Shown here one piece after another: positions 9,832 to 20,826 of a stretch of DNA of 64,000 nt. The stretch's first letter is position 1, and each line of letters starts with the position of its first letter. The notes below the pieces were generated by a model. That model searched no databases. It saw only the letters and a list, made by a program, of their open reading frames with translations, and was not told where the DNA came from. Made by a program: the position numbers and the translations under genes. The stretch is from the NCBI RefSeq assembly GCF_900128595.1, contig NZ_LT635893.1:186001-250000 (forward strand), read 5' to 3'. Source of the stretch: Buchnera aphidicola (Cinara pseudotaxifoliae). Lineage in GTDB: Bacteria > Pseudomonadota > Gammaproteobacteria > Enterobacterales > Enterobacteriaceae.

Positions 9832-9853
9832 TCAGAAAATTTGTGTGGGCACA
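9832..9853 (+). promoter_or_regulatory. 5' arm of the 16S precursor processing stem
   Basis: The segment from CAGAAAATTTGTGTGGGCAC plus one flanking base each side pairs with 11516-11537 beyond the 16S gene. All positions pair, with one G-U wobble. In E. coli the equivalent stem is the RNase III site that releases pre-16S. Confidence 0.8.
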
Positions 9854-9937
9854 TGACAATTAAATGTTCAGATACAAATTATTCATTATTAATTTTAATG
9901 TAAAAAAAAATTAGTTTTGTAATAAAAAGTTACACGT

Positions 9938-11492
<1,555 letters not shown>

Positions 11493-11515
11493 AAATATAA
11501 AACATTTAATTAGAT

Positions 11516-11537
11516 TGTGCTCACACAAATTTTCTGA
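11516..11537 (+). promoter_or_regulatory. 3' arm of the 16S precursor processing stem
   Basis: GTGCTCACACAAATTTTCTG and its flanking bases are complementary to 9832-9853, closing a helix of about 22 bp around 16S. The matching E. coli spacer text is closely similar. Confidence 0.8.
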
Positions 11538-11553
11538 TTTTTTTTAGCAAAAC

Positions 11554-11630
11554 AGGCTTGTAGCTCAGCCGGTTAGAGCACACCCCTGATAAGGGTGAGG
11601 TCGGTGGTTCAAGTCCACTCAGGCCTACCA
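11554..11630 (+). tRNA. tRNA-Ile (GAU)
   Basis: Complete cloverleaf: acceptor AGGCTTG pairs with the 3' CAGGCCT, discriminator A, CCA encoded. The anticodon loop is CTGATAA with GAT between CACCC and GGGTG stems, and the T-arm contains GGTTCAAGTCC. It lies in the former 16S-23S spacer position. Confidence 0.97.
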
Positions 11631-11642
11631 TGACAACAGAAA

Positions 11643-11715
11643 GGGGCTATAGCTCAGCTGGGAGAGCGCCTGCCTTGCACGCAGGAGGTCAGCGGTTCAA
11701 TCCCGCTTAGCTCCA
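11643..11715 (+). tRNA. tRNA-Ala (UGC)
   Basis: Acceptor GGGGCTA pairs with TAGCTCC (one G-T wobble), discriminator A, and no CCA encoded, so CCA must be added after transcription. The anticodon loop CTTGCAC between CCTGC and GCAGG gives anticodon TGC. It follows tRNA-Ile by 12 bases in the same transcript. Confidence 0.97.
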
Positions 11716-11719
11716 GTAT

Positions 11720-11747
11720 AAATATAATTTTTAATTATATTTTTATT
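11720..11747 (+). terminator. Probable terminator of the 16S-tRNA operon
   Basis: A perfect 10-bp stem (AAATATAATT with AATTATATTT, 3-base loop) starts 5 bases after tRNA-Ala and is followed by TTATTATTT. It lies where E. coli would continue into 23S rRNA, consistent with a transcript ending here. Confidence 0.55.
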
Positions 11748-11910
11748 ATTTAATTGATACAATAAAAAATAAATTAAGATAAAATTTTTATATTTTGTTA
11801 TTTTTAAGAATTAATTAATTATTTTTTATAATTAATAATTAATAATTTTTAATTATTGATAATCTAAAAAACATATTTTTTAAACTTATTATATTTTAAA
11901 TAACTAAATA

Positions 11911-12618
11911 ATGAATTCTTTATACAGTTCTAGACAAGTGGTTCTAGATATAGAGACCACCGGAATGAATAAAACTGGTTGTTTATATATTAATCATAAA
12001 ATTATAGAAATTGGTATTTTAGAAATTGTTAATAGAAAATATACTGGTAAATATTTACATTATTATTTAAATCCTAAACGTAATATTGAAAAAGAAGCAT
12101 ATAAAATTCATGGTATTTCTGAAGATTTTTTATTAGATAAACCACTTTTTTCAGACATTTATTTAAAAATTATCAATTTTATAAAAAAATCAGAAATTAT
12201 AGTACATAACTCTATTTTTGATATTAGTTTTTTAGATTATGAATTTAGTAAATTAAATCTTAATATTAATAAAATATGCAAATTTAGTACAATTACAGAT
12301 ACTTTATGTATTGCTAGAAAATTATTTCCTGGAAAAAAAAATAGTTTAGATGCTTTGTGTAACAGATATAATATTAAAAACTCTAAAAGAAATTTTCATG
12401 GAGCTTTGTTAGATTCTTGGATTCTTTTTAAGTTATATTTATATATGACAAGTAAACAACACGAAATAGTATTTCAAACTAGTAATATAAAAAAAGTAAT
12501 TCCGTCTTTAAACAAAGAATTTAATAAAAATAAACCTTTGAAGATTTTATTTGCTTCGATTTCAGAAAATGAAAAACATAAAAAATATATAAATATGATT
12601 GATAAAAATAATATTTAA
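11911..12618 (+). CDS. dnaQ: DNA polymerase III epsilon subunit, 3'-5' proofreading exonuclease
   Basis: Proofreading subunit of polymerase III. DEDDh exonuclease motifs are all present: VLDIETTGM (Exo I, D13 and E15), HNSIFDISFLDYEF (Exo II) and HGALLDSWIL (Exo III with catalytic His). It is 235 aa against 243 in E. coli. The C-terminal tail that binds the alpha subunit is lysine-rich and diverged. It is followed by tRNA-Asp exactly as in E. coli (dnaQ-aspV). The start is an ATG at 11911. With dnaE at the window edge, the replicative polymerase and its proofreader are both encoded here. Confidence 0.96.
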   Translation: MNSLYSSRQVVLDIETTGMNKTGCLYINHKIIEIGILEIVNRKYTGKYLHYYLNPKRNIEKEAYKIHGISEDFLLDKPLFSDIYLKIINFIKKSEIIVHNSIFDISFLDYEFSKLNLNINKICKFSTITDTLCIARKLFPGKKNSLDALCNRYNIKNSKRNFHGALLDSWILFKLYLYMTSKQHEIVFQTSNIKKVIPSLNKEFNKNKPLKILFASISENEKHKKYINMIDKNNI

Positions 12619-12696
12619 AAATATTTTTGCCTATTTATGTTGACTATTTTAAAAAATAAATATAAAATTTATATTTCTAATTTAGTATTTATTCCG

Positions 12697-12770
12697 GGTG
12701 CGGTAGTTCAGTTGGTTAGAATATCGGCCTGTCACGCCGGGGGTCGCGGGTTCGAATCCCGTCCGCACCG
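12697..12770 (+). tRNA. tRNA-Asp (GUC)
   Basis: Acceptor GGTGCGG pairs with CCGCACC over seven base pairs, discriminator G, CCA not encoded. The anticodon loop CTGTCAC between TCGGC and GCCGG gives GTC; the T-arm reads GGGTTCGAATCCC. It follows dnaQ as aspV does in E. coli. A frame of 78 codons that reads through this tRNA is spurious. Confidence 0.97.
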
Positions 12771-12920
12771 TAAAATATTGTTTTTAATTAAATTTATAAT
12801 TAATTTTTATAATTATAATTTTTATAAAGTAATTATTATTAATAATAAAATGTATATATTTTTAAATTATTAGTAAGTAAAAAAAAGTATTTTATATTAA
12901 AATAATTAGGAAATATATTT

Positions 12921-13475
12921 ATGAATAGTAATAATTTTTTAAAAAATAAATCTGAAAATAAAAAAGCTAATAGCACTAGTAGTGATTCTACTTTAGAATT
13001 ATATAAAAAATTACTAAAAAAAAAAAAGTTAAAATTATCGATTTTAAAAAAAGATTTATTAGACAAATGTAATGATTATTCAGAAAAATTATTGCAACTT
13101 GAAAAAAGATTACAAAAAAAAGTTAATAATACTTACAATTTTTCTCTTGAAAAGAAGATTATGTCAATATTACCTGTTATTGACAGTATAGATTCAACAG
13201 AAAATGCATTAAATAATTGTAACAATGATATTTCAGATATTTGTACATGTTTAAAAAAAATACAAAAAAATTTTTCTTCCTTGTTTTTAAAATATAATAT
13301 TTTAGTTATTAATTCCATTAATATACCCTTTGATCCTAATTTACATCAAGCTATATCTATTGATTTTTCTGAAAAATATAAAAATAATTATATTTCTAAA
13401 ATTATTCAAAAAGGATATTTATTGCACAATAGATTGTTAAGACCAGCTTTAGTTTCGGTTTCTAAAAAAAGATAA
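12921..13475 (+). CDS. grpE: Nucleotide exchange factor GrpE
   Basis: Cochaperone that releases ADP from DnaK. The protein is 184 aa (E. coli 197). The N-terminal half is a lysine-rich coiled coil (about residues 20-70) and the C-terminal half is the beta domain, with conserved ILPVIDSIDSTENAL, FDPNLHQAIS and KGYLLHNRLLRPALVSVSK. An AGGA ribosome site sits at 12908-12911 before the ATG. It is transcribed with the flow of dnaQ and smpB; a stem-loop overlaps its stop codon. Confidence 0.96.
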   Translation: MNSNNFLKNKSENKKANSTSSDSTLELYKKLLKKKKLKLSILKKDLLDKCNDYSEKLLQLEKRLQKKVNNTYNFSLEKKIMSILPVIDSIDSTENALNNCNNDISDICTCLKKIQKNFSSLFLKYNILVINSINIPFDPNLHQAISIDFSEKYKNNYISKIIQKGYLLHNRLLRPALVSVSKKR

Positions 13476-13508
13476 AACAATATTTTTTTTTATATAATTG
13501 TTTTTTTT
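13474..13508 (+). terminator. Terminator-like stem-loop after grpE
   Basis: AAAACAAT (13474-13481) pairs with ATTGTTTT (13497-13504) and is followed by further T residues and a T-rich stretch. The stem overlaps the grpE stop codon, and the T-rich tail is on the + strand, as expected for an intrinsic terminator. Confidence 0.45.
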
Positions 13509-13565
13509 GATTTTTTTATTTTTTAAATAAAAAATTTTATTTTAATTAAAATAAAGGAATATATA

Positions 13566-14054
13566 TTGAGTTTTACAAAAAAAAAAAATAAAAAAAAAGT
13601 TTTTATAAATAAAAAAGCCCAGTATAATTTTTTTATAAAAAAAACTATTATATCAGGTATTGTTTTACAGGGATGGGAAGTAAAATCTATTCGATTAGGT
13701 CATGTACAGCTTACATCTGGATATATAACTATTAATAATAATGAAATATATTTAATTGGAGTACACATTCAACCGCTAACTACTGTTGTGAATTCTTGTG
13801 TATGTCAATCAGATCGTACTAGAAAATTATTATTGCATAAAAAAGAAATAGGAGCGGTACTTAATTACATACAAAAAAAAGGTTATACAGTTGTTCCACT
13901 GAAATTATTTTGGCGTAAATCTTGGTGCAAAATTAAAATTGGAATAGCTAAAGGTAAATCAAAAAGAGATAAACGATTAGATGAAAAAAATAATTCTTGG
14001 AAAATAGATCAATCTACTATATTTAAAAGAATATCCTTAAACAAAAAAAGATGA
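13566..14054 (+). CDS. smpB: tmRNA-binding protein SmpB
   Basis: Partner of tmRNA in rescue of stalled ribosomes. The 162-aa protein (E. coli 160) shows the family blocks ISGIVLQGWEVKSIRLGHVQLTSGYI, RTRKLLLHKKEI, GYTVVPLKLFWR and KIKIGIAKGKSKRDKR. The initiation codon is TTG at 13566, chosen because AAGGA at 13554-13558 lies 7 bases upstream and no ATG fits the family N-terminus. The tmRNA gene, which follows smpB in E. coli, is not here: only 29 bases separate smpB and tadA. Confidence 0.95.
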   Translation: MSFTKKKNKKKVFINKKAQYNFFIKKTIISGIVLQGWEVKSIRLGHVQLTSGYITINNNEIYLIGVHIQPLTTVVNSCVCQSDRTRKLLLHKKEIGAVLNYIQKKGYTVVPLKLFWRKSWCKIKIGIAKGKSKRDKRLDEKNNSWKIDQSTIFKRISLNKKR

Positions 14055-14083
14055 GTAAAATACTTTCTTAAAAAAAAATTTTT

Positions 14084-14545
14084 ATGAGCATAGTTAATAT
14101 TGATAATTATTGGATGAAACAAGCATTAAAACAAGCGTATTGTGCTAAAAATAAAGGAGAAATACCTATCGGATCTGTTTTAGTAAAGGATAATGATCTT
14201 GTGAGTTCTTCACAAAATTCTTGTATTTCTCTTTTTGATGTAAGCGCCCATGCTGAGATTTTAGCAATACAAAGAGGAAGTAGTATATTAAAAAATTATA
14301 GACTATATAACACTTCTTTATATGTAACACATGAACCGTGTTTAATGTGTTCTTCTGCAATTATATCTGCTAGGATACGCAAAGTAGTTTATGGTTCTTA
14401 TAGTTTTAAAAAATATAAATTTTCTTTTTTAATGAATTTATTGTATATACATAATGTAAAACATCATATAAAAGATATTAAATCTGGCATTCTATTAAAT
14501 GAATGCTCAAATTTATTAAAAGATTTTTTTAAAAATAAAAGATAA
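14084..14545 (+). CDS. tadA: tRNA-specific adenosine deaminase TadA
   Basis: Deaminates A34 to inosine in tRNA-Arg(ACG). Zinc-binding motifs are clear: SAHAEILAI (HAE with the catalytic Glu) and EPCLMCSSAI (PCxxC). RIRKVVYGSY is also conserved. It is 153 aa against 167 in E. coli. It converges on acpS with 9 bases between stop codons. An opposite-strand frame across 14166-14360 is a shadow. Confidence 0.96.
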   Translation: MSIVNIDNYWMKQALKQAYCAKNKGEIPIGSVLVKDNDLVSSSQNSCISLFDVSAHAEILAIQRGSSILKNYRLYNTSLYVTHEPCLMCSSAIISARIRKVVYGSYSFKKYKFSFLMNLLYIHNVKHHIKDIKSGILLNECSNLLKDFFKNKR

Positions 14546-14554
14546 TTTTTTTTT

Positions 14555-14935
14555 CTAATTTTCTATTATCACAATAGATTGAGTATATTTAAACGAATCT
14601 GTAATACTTAAGAAAATATTTTTAACTTTTAATTTTTTTATTTTTTTTTTTAAAAATCCATACATGCGAACAACTAATTTACCATATGAATCATGCATAA
14701 TTTCACAGTTTTTTAGAAACATATTTTTATAAATCCCTATTCCTAAAGCCTTAGCTATGGCTTCTTTTGCAGAAAACCTTATAGACAAAAACTTCTCTTT
14801 ATTATTATATATTTTATATTCTATCAATTCTTTTTTCGACAAAATTTTATTAGGTATTAAAAATCCATAACAAATAATTAATCTTTTAAAACGTTTTACA
14901 CTTACCATATCTATTCCAATACCAATAATTGCCAT
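14555..14935 (-). CDS. acpS: Holo-[acyl-carrier-protein] synthase
   Basis: Transfers phosphopantetheine from CoA to acyl carrier protein. The magnesium-binding motifs are GIGIDMVSVKRF at the N-terminus and RFSAKEAIAKALGIG in the middle. Length 126 aa equals E. coli. It is the last gene of the lepA-lepB-rnc-era-acpS series. In E. coli recO and pdxJ stand between era and acpS; here the gap is 36 bases with no trace of either. With fabI in this window it supports retained fatty-acid or lipoyl-precursor synthesis. Confidence 0.95.
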   Translation of the reverse strand: MAIIGIGIDMVSVKRFKRLIICYGFLIPNKILSKKELIEYKIYNNKEKFLSIRFSAKEAIAKALGIGIYKNMFLKNCEIMHDSYGKLVVRMYGFLKKKIKKLKVKNIFLSITDSFKYTQSIVIIEN

Positions 14936-14971
14936 TATTTCCTCTAAATATCAATATATTACAAAAATAAT

Positions 14972-15817
14972 TTATTTTATCTTTACTTGTATATTTAAAA
15001 AAACGTATTCTTTAAATAATTTTTCTAATTTATACCGTGATTTGCAACAACATTGCTTTATTTTTTTTCCTTTAGAACCAATAATTATTTTTTTGTGACG
15101 TAGATTATTAACAAAAATTATACTTTTAATAGTGTATCTTTTTTTTGTATCTTGATATAAAAAGGATATCGATACTGTAAAAGCATATACTAATTCCTTA
15201 TTTAAAAGATTAATTAAAGTTTCTCTAATTACTTCTGCGATTAAAAATTTTTTAGTACAAGTTGTTTTTATGTGATCTAAATGTTTGTGATTTAATATTG
15301 GTAATTTTTTTTTAATACAAATTAATAACTGTTCTAGATACATTTTTTTTTTAGCTGAAATTAAAAAAATTTCATGATTTTTAATTAACTGGCTTATTTT
15401 AAAAATAAATGGTAATAATGATTTTTTATCTTTAATTTTATCAATTTTATTAATTACCATGATATATTCATTATTTTTTTTTTTAATATATTCTAATAAA
15501 TTTTTTTCTTGTGGAGTCCATACAAAACTAGTAATTACAAAAATTACAATGTTTGTGTCTTTAATCAAATTATAAGTATCACGTAATTTTTTTTTATCTA
15601 AATAATTTTTATAACTAATTTGTATTCCCGGAGAATCAATTAATTCAAATTGAATTACTTTAGAAGTATAAATACCAGTTACGTGTGTTTGAGTCGTATT
15701 AGGTCTACGTGATGTAATAGAAATTTTAGATGTTATAAACTGATTTATTAAAGTAGACTTACCTACATTAGTTCGACCAACAACCAATACTTTGCCAAAA
15801 AAAGTATCTTCTTTCAT
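14972..15817 (-). CDS. era: GTPase Era, 16S rRNA maturation factor
   Basis: GTPase with a KH domain that binds the 3' end of 16S rRNA during 30S assembly. G motifs: GRTNVGKSTLINQF (G1), TTQTHVTGIYT (G2), DSPGI (G3), NKID (G4) and ISAKK (G5). The KH domain near residues 205-281 has the GxxG loop in IIGSKGKKIK. It is 281 aa against 301 in E. coli: the chain stops right after the last KH beta strand (LNIQVKIK), so about 20 C-terminal residues are missing. The 16S tail it binds is intact at 11479-11492. It directly follows rnc. Confidence 0.95.
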   Translation of the reverse strand: MKEDTFFGKVLVVGRTNVGKSTLINQFITSKISITSRRPNTTQTHVTGIYTSKVIQFELIDSPGIQISYKNYLDKKKLRDTYNLIKDTNIVIFVITSFVWTPQEKNLLEYIKKKNNEYIMVINKIDKIKDKKSLLPFIFKISQLIKNHEIFLISAKKKMYLEQLLICIKKKLPILNHKHLDHIKTTCTKKFLIAEVIRETLINLLNKELVYAFTVSISFLYQDTKKRYTIKSIIFVNNLRHKKIIIGSKGKKIKQCCCKSRYKLEKLFKEYVFLNIQVKIK

Positions 15818-15824
15818 AAATATT

Positions 15825-16505
15825 CTATTCTACCTCCAATCGAATTAATGCATTTTGAGCAGCATCTTGTTCAGCTTTTCTTCTGCTAGCTCCAATTCCA
15901 ATTAATATCTCCGATAATCCGTTTATTTTACAGTAAATAGTAAAAATTTGATTGTGCGCCGCGCCACATATCTGTCCTATGTTATATACAGGTAAAGGAA
16001 GACGTTTAGATTGTAAAAATTCTTGTAATCGAGTTTTAGGATCTTTTTTTGTTCCTATAGGATTCATTTTCATAAAACGATTTTTATACCACTGTAATAC
16101 TATTTTTTCTACAGTATAAATATTACTATCTAAAAATATACTAGCTATTACAGCTTCAATAGCGTTTGCTAATATAGATTCTCTTTTAAATCCTCCACTT
16201 TTTTTTTCTCCATGTCCTAATTTTAAATAATTTCCTAAAGAAAATTCAGATGCAATTTCTGCTAAAGTATTACCTCGTACTAAAGTTGCGCGCATTCGAC
16301 TCATACCTCCTTCATTTACTTTGGGAAAATGATGATATAGAGCTTTTGCTATAACAAAACTTAAAATAGAATCTCCTAAAAATTCTAATCTTTCATTATG
16401 TTTCGTACTAGCGCTTCTGTGTGTTAAAGCATGTTTTAATAGAGATACATTAGTAAATGTATAACCAATAAACTGTTGTAATTTGTTCATTACTATTGCA
16501 TTCAT
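15825..16505 (-). CDS. rnc: Ribonuclease III, Asp114 replaced by Asn
   Basis: Double-stranded RNA endonuclease for rRNA and mRNA processing. The signature [17 protein letters not shown] carries E41 and D45, and the C-terminal dsRNA-binding domain is complete ([38 protein letters not shown]). The length of 226 aa matches E. coli and aligns without gaps, so numbering transfers directly: E117 is kept but position 114, Asp in E. coli, is Asn (ILANAIEA). The gene lies 7 bases before era. Its presumed 16S target stem is intact in this window. Confidence 0.96.
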   Translation of the reverse strand: MNAIVMNKLQQFIGYTFTNVSLLKHALTHRSASTKHNERLEFLGDSILSFVIAKALYHHFPKVNEGGMSRMRATLVRGNTLAEIASEFSLGNYLKLGHGEKKSGGFKRESILANAIEAVIASIFLDSNIYTVEKIVLQWYKNRFMKMNPIGTKKDPKTRLQEFLQSKRLPLPVYNIGQICGAAHNQIFTIYCKINGLSEILIGIGASRRKAEQDAAQNALIRLEVE

Positions 16506-16583
16506 ATGACACCGATTAAAATTGAAACAATTGATATATTTATAATAAAAATTATGTTATTAAATTTAATATTTATGATAATT

Positions 16584-17477
16584 TTATTGAATTTTTTTAA
16601 AAATTCTATTAAATAAAATTGTGTTCAGCCAATTTTTATTAGTGTAATTTACATTAAACCATATATATCTAGCTTTTCCTAAAATGTTTTTTTTTGAAAC
16701 TAAACCCCAAAATCTACTATCTGAACTTTGATCTCTATTATCACCCATCACAAAATATTTGTTTTTAGGAATAACCCACATCCATTTTATTTTATTGTTA
16801 TATTGTTTATATGGTTTATGTAAAAAATTTTTTATTCCATGTGTAACAATTATATTGTGTATATGATCACACAACTTTTCTCGATATAATTTTTTTTTCA
16901 AACACCTATATGTGCCTATATTCTTATCATTATATCTACAATAAATAGGATGTGTTTTTTTATTCATTTTGTTTTTTTGTTTTTCATAAAAAATGTTTGT
17001 ATTTTTTATATTTTTATTTTTTACAATATATATTTTTTTTGTAAAAGGATGATAGATAATTGTATCTCCGGGAATACCTATAACACGTTTAATATAATTT
17101 TTTTTTGTGTAATGTGGATATTGAAATACGATAACATCGTTTCTAACGGGTTTATATTTTTTAAATTCAATTTTTTTATCATTAATATTATTTTTAATAC
17201 AAGAAAATTTTTGTACTATTACATAATCACCTGCTAATAATGTTGGAAACATAGAATGTGAAGAAATAGTAAAAGGTTCGTAAAAAAACAATCTAAAAAT
17301 AAAGATAAAAAAGATAAATGGAAAAATTTGAAGTAGTTGTTGTAATGATTTATTAAAATATATTGTTTTTTTTTTTTTTGAAAAAACATTATAAACAAAA
17401 GATATATAATATGATATCCATAAAATTCCTAATATTCCAGTCATAATAATAAATGTATATTTATTTAAAAGTTTCAT
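16584..17477 (-). CDS. lepB: Signal peptidase I
   Basis: Inner-membrane serine-lysine protease that removes signal peptides. Two N-terminal hydrophobic segments (about residues 7-30 and 50-66) anchor it. The catalytic serine is S75 in SSHSMFPTLLAGDYV and the lysine is K130 in YIKRVIGIPGDTI; GDNRDQSSDSRFWGLV is the conserved box E. It is 297 aa against 324 in E. coli, with an AT-driven lysine- and asparagine-rich periplasmic domain. It lies 22 bases downstream of lepA, as in E. coli. Confidence 0.96.
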   Translation of the reverse strand: MKLLNKYTFIIMTGILGILWISYYISFVYNVFSKKKKTIYFNKSLQQLLQIFPFIFFIFIFRLFFYEPFTISSHSMFPTLLAGDYVIVQKFSCIKNNINDKKIEFKKYKPVRNDVIVFQYPHYTKKNYIKRVIGIPGDTIIYHPFTKKIYIVKNKNIKNTNIFYEKQKNKMNKKTHPIYCRYNDKNIGTYRCLKKKLYREKLCDHIHNIIVTHGIKNFLHKPYKQYNNKIKWMWVIPKNKYFVMGDNRDQSSDSRFWGLVSKKNILGKARYIWFNVNYTNKNWLNTILFNRIFKKIQ

Positions 17478-17499
17478 ATATTTTTATTCCGTGTTATCT

Positions 17500-19290
17500 T
17501 TAATCTAATTGTAGTATTGAAAAAAATATTTCATGAGGGATTTTAACATTTCCTATAATTTTCATTCTTTTTTTTCCTTTTTTTTGTTTCTGTAACAATT
17601 TTTTTTTTCTACTAATATCACCTCCATAACATTTAGATAATACATTTTTTCTAAGTTGAACGATGTTAGTTCGAGAAATGATGTTGTTATTAATGGAAGC
17701 TTGAATTGGTACATTAAATTGATGTCTCGGTATTATTTTTTTTATTTTTCCTATCATATTTTTTGCAAAATAAACAGAATTTTTTTTGTGACATATAGAC
17801 GATAATGCATCGATTTTAATAGAATTAATCAAAATATCAATTTTAACCAAATCACTTTTTTTAAAACCAACAAAGCTGTATTCTAGCGAAGCATATCCAC
17901 TGGATATAGATTTTAACTGATCAAAAAAATTCAAAATAACTTCAGATAATGGAATTTCATACTGAATTATAGTTTGAGTATTATGATATATTAAATTTTT
18001 TTGTATACCTCTTTTTTTAATACATAATTTAATAATTTCTCCTATATACTTAACAGGTGTTAAAATATTACACAATGCTATTGGTTCTCTAATTTCATAA
18101 ATACAATTAAAATTAGGAAATTTTATAGGATTATCTAAATAAATTTTTTTTTTGTTTTTTAGAATAATTACTTCATATACCACTGTAGGTGCTGTTATGA
18201 TTATTTTTATATTATATTCTCTTTCTAAACGAGATTGAATAATTTCCATGTGTAACATGCCTAAAAAACCACATCTAAAACCAAAACCTAATGCTTGTGA
18301 ATTTTCAGATTCATAAAATAAAGAAGAATCATTTAACTGTAGTTTCTTTAAAGCATCTTTAAACTGATTATACTGATTATTTTGTATAGGAAACAAACCT
18401 GCATATATTTTAGGTTTGATTTTTTTAAAACCGGACAATAATGTATTAGAAGGATTTATTAATGATGTAATTGTTTCTCCAACTAATATAGATCGAATAT
18501 TTTTAATACCGCAAATTATCCAGCCGACTTCTCCGCATGATAACATTGATTTTAAAATTCTTTTTGGTGTAAATATACCTAACTGATCTACTTGATAAAC
18601 TTGCTTTGTTCTTAAAATAAGAATTTTATCTTTTATTTTTATATAACCGTTTTTTACACGTATCAATGATACTACTCCTAAATATTTATCAAACCAAGAA
18701 TCAATTACTAACGCTTGTAAAGGATTATCGTTACTTCCTTTAGGAGAAGGAATGACAGTTATTATTTTTTCTAATAATTCTGGTATTCCCAGACCTGTTT
18801 TTGCAGAACATAAGACAATGTTTTCAGTAGAAATACCGATTATATCTTCTATATCTTGACGCACTTTTTGGGGATGAGAATTAGATAAATCAATTTTATT
18901 TAGAACAGGTAAAACAGATAACTTCATTTTTAAAGCATTAAAACAATTTGCAACAGTTTGTGCTTGAACACCTTGTGCAGAATCTACTAACAATAACGCT
19001 CCTTCACATGCAGATAAAGCTCTTGAGACTTCATATGCAAAATTTACATGTCCGGGTGTATCAATAAAATTTAAACAAAATTTTTTTCCCGATTTAGAAA
19101 CATAATTGATTGTTACACTTTGTGCTTTAATTGTAATTCCTCGTTCTCGTTCTATATCCATGGTATCTAAAACTTGTTCAGACATTTCTCTTTTAGATAA
19201 ACCACCACAAATTTGTATTAATCGATCAGATAAAGTAGATTTTCCATGATCTATGTGAGCAATAATAGAAAAATTTCTTATGTATTTCAT
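17500..19290 (-). CDS. lepA: Elongation factor 4 (LepA)
   Basis: Ribosome-associated translational GTPase. G motifs: [33 protein letters not shown] and CSAKTGLGI. Later domains include [40 protein letters not shown] and the LepA-specific C-terminus with [15 protein letters not shown] and KKGKKRMK. It is 596 aa against 599 in E. coli. It heads the reverse-strand lepA-lepB-rnc-era-acpS cluster and its promoter should lie in the 19291-19606 region, which contains a long inverted repeat. Confidence 0.97.
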   Translation of the reverse strand: MKYIRNFSIIAHIDHGKSTLSDRLIQICGGLSKREMSEQVLDTMDIERERGITIKAQSVTINYVSKSGKKFCLNFIDTPGHVNFAYEVSRALSACEGALLLVDSAQGVQAQTVANCFNALKMKLSVLPVLNKIDLSNSHPQKVRQDIEDIIGISTENIVLCSAKTGLGIPELLEKIITVIPSPKGSNDNPLQALVIDSWFDKYLGVVSLIRVKNGYIKIKDKILILRTKQVYQVDQLGIFTPKRILKSMLSCGEVGWIICGIKNIRSILVGETITSLINPSNTLLSGFKKIKPKIYAGLFPIQNNQYNQFKDALKKLQLNDSSLFYESENSQALGFGFRCGFLGMLHMEIIQSRLEREYNIKIIITAPTVVYEVIILKNKKKIYLDNPIKFPNFNCIYEIREPIALCNILTPVKYIGEIIKLCIKKRGIQKNLIYHNTQTIIQYEIPLSEVILNFFDQLKSISSGYASLEYSFVGFKKSDLVKIDILINSIKIDALSSICHKKNSVYFAKNMIGKIKKIIPRHQFNVPIQASINNNIISRTNIVQLRKNVLSKCYGGDISRKKKLLQKQKKGKKRMKIIGNVKIPHEIFFSILQLD

Positions 19291-19606
19291 AATATAATCA
19301 ATGCGCCGTCTATTATAATGTTGATTTTATAAACTATGTATTTAAATTAAATATAATGATTTAGTAATAATTTTAATTAAATATTTTTAATAAATTTCTT
19401 ATATATCATATATAATATAAAAACTATGTAAAATATGATATATATATTGTATATAATATATAAGAAATTTTTATTTAGTTACTAATTTTGTTTAAATAAA
19501 TTAATTTAATAAATTTTAATACAATATTTTTTGTTCATAAAAATTTTGTCTGTATGTCAATGTATATATTTTATATATAAAACTAATATGGTGCTGTAAT
19601 ATCAAC
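19291..19606. other. Divergent lepA/mnmA intergenic region
   Basis: No gene is visible in 316 bases. It should carry the promoters of the lepA cluster and of mnmA. Its one striking element is the inverted repeat at 19392-19470. Confidence 0.6.
19392..19470. repeat. Long inverted repeat, 27-base arms
   Basis: Arms at 19392-19418 and 19444-19470 match at 25 of 27 positions as inverted repeats; the outer 15 bases (AAATTTCTTATATAT) match perfectly, and one of the two differences still allows G-U pairing in RNA. The loop is 25 bases. It lies between divergent genes, so any transcript reading through could form a long hairpin. Function is unknown. Confidence 0.7.
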
Positions 19607-20710
19607 ATGAAAAAAAAAAAAGTTATTTTAGCTATGTCAGGAGGAGTAGATTCTTCAGTTTCAGCATGGTTATTATTAAAAAAAGGATATAATGTAGAAG
19701 GTATATTTATGAAAAATTGGGAAGAAAATGATTCTAGTCATTACTGTTCTTCCAAAATTGATTTAAATGATGCCAAATCTGTATGTAAAAAATTAAATAT
19801 CATATTGCATACTATTAATTTTTCTTTAGATTATTGGGAAAAAGTGTTCAGTAAATTCATTTTAGAATATAAAAGAGGTTATACTCCAAATCCTGATATA
19901 TTATGTAATAAGATTATAAAATTTAATATTTGTTTGCGTTTTGCGTTAGAACAACTAAAAGCAGATTATTTTGCGACCGGTCATTATGCTGCAATTAAAA
20001 AAAAAAAAAATGAGTACTATTTGCATAGGGCTAAAGACTTAAATAAAGATCAAAGTTATTTTCTGTATACTCTACAATCAAATATTTTATCAAAAATTAT
20101 TTTTCCTCTTGCAAATATAAAAAAATCAAAAACACGAAGATTGGCAAAAAAAATAAAATTATCTGTATATCAAAAAAAAGATTCTACCGGTATTTGTTTC
20201 GTTCAACCTAAAAAATTTAAATTATTCTTGAATCAATATATTCCTTATAAGACAGGAAAAATATTAACAATGTCTGGAGAATTTTTAGGATTACATGATG
20301 GTCATGAATATTATACTATTGGTCAAAGAAAAGGATTAAAAATTGGGGGACAAAAAAGTAAAAATACATATCCTTGGTATGTAGTTAAAAAAAATGTAAA
20401 ATTAAATATTATTTTTGTTGTTCAAGGAGCAGGAAATCCTTATTTATTATCATGTGGATTTTTAACAAAGAAAATTTATTGGATTAATTATAAATTACAT
20501 ACATTTAAATTAAAATGTATGGTACAAATTAGATATCAAAGTTGTCCAATAGATTGCATTATTTATATAAATGATAAATGTAAAAATACATATATTATGT
20601 TTTCCAAACCAATCTCATGTGTTGCTCCCGGGCAATCAGCAGTATTTTATAAGCACGATCAATGTTTGGGTGGAGCTGTTATATATAAAAGTATGCAATA
20701 CTTGCCGTAA
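19607..20710 (+). CDS. mnmA: tRNA-specific 2-thiouridylase MnmA
   Basis: Thiolates U34 of tRNA-Lys, -Glu and -Gln. The N-terminal PP-loop is [16 protein letters not shown]. The catalytic cysteines are in [12 protein letters not shown] and [13 protein letters not shown], and YTIGQRKGL and [10 protein letters not shown] mark the C-terminal domains. It is 367 aa against 368 in E. coli. Runs of 12 A at the start codon (19610-19621) and 14 A at 19997-20010 lie inside the frame. The start ATG at 19607 is the only one that includes the PP-loop. Confidence 0.96.
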   Translation: MKKKKVILAMSGGVDSSVSAWLLLKKGYNVEGIFMKNWEENDSSHYCSSKIDLNDAKSVCKKLNIILHTINFSLDYWEKVFSKFILEYKRGYTPNPDILCNKIIKFNICLRFALEQLKADYFATGHYAAIKKKKNEYYLHRAKDLNKDQSYFLYTLQSNILSKIIFPLANIKKSKTRRLAKKIKLSVYQKKDSTGICFVQPKKFKLFLNQYIPYKTGKILTMSGEFLGLHDGHEYYTIGQRKGLKIGGQKSKNTYPWYVVKKNVKLNIIFVVQGAGNPYLLSCGFLTKKIYWINYKLHTFKLKCMVQIRYQSCPIDCIIYINDKCKNTYIMFSKPISCVAPGQSAVFYKHDQCLGGAVIYKSMQYLP

Positions 20711-20826
20711 GTACACAAATAAAATAATATAATTCAAAAATATCATTAAAAATTAATTATTTCGTAAAATTATTAAATTAATAATATTTATAACATTGAT
20801 GTTTTATTTCATAAAAAAATAAGATA

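Larger units (their letters stand above)
9492..9937. other. argS/16S intergenic region with rRNA promoter and leader
   Basis: No protein gene. The left part should contain the argS promoter on the reverse strand. The right part holds the rRNA promoter, boxA and the 5' arm of the 16S processing stem, each listed separately. Confidence 0.75.

Noticed and set aside
11716-11910. Possible start of a 23S rRNA gene after tRNA-Ala
   Set aside because: The sequence turns AT-only at once and leads to dnaQ; no 23S or 5S sequence is present.
12637-12873. A 78-codon frame after dnaQ
   Set aside because: It reads through the complete tRNA-Asp gene; its protein has no family features.
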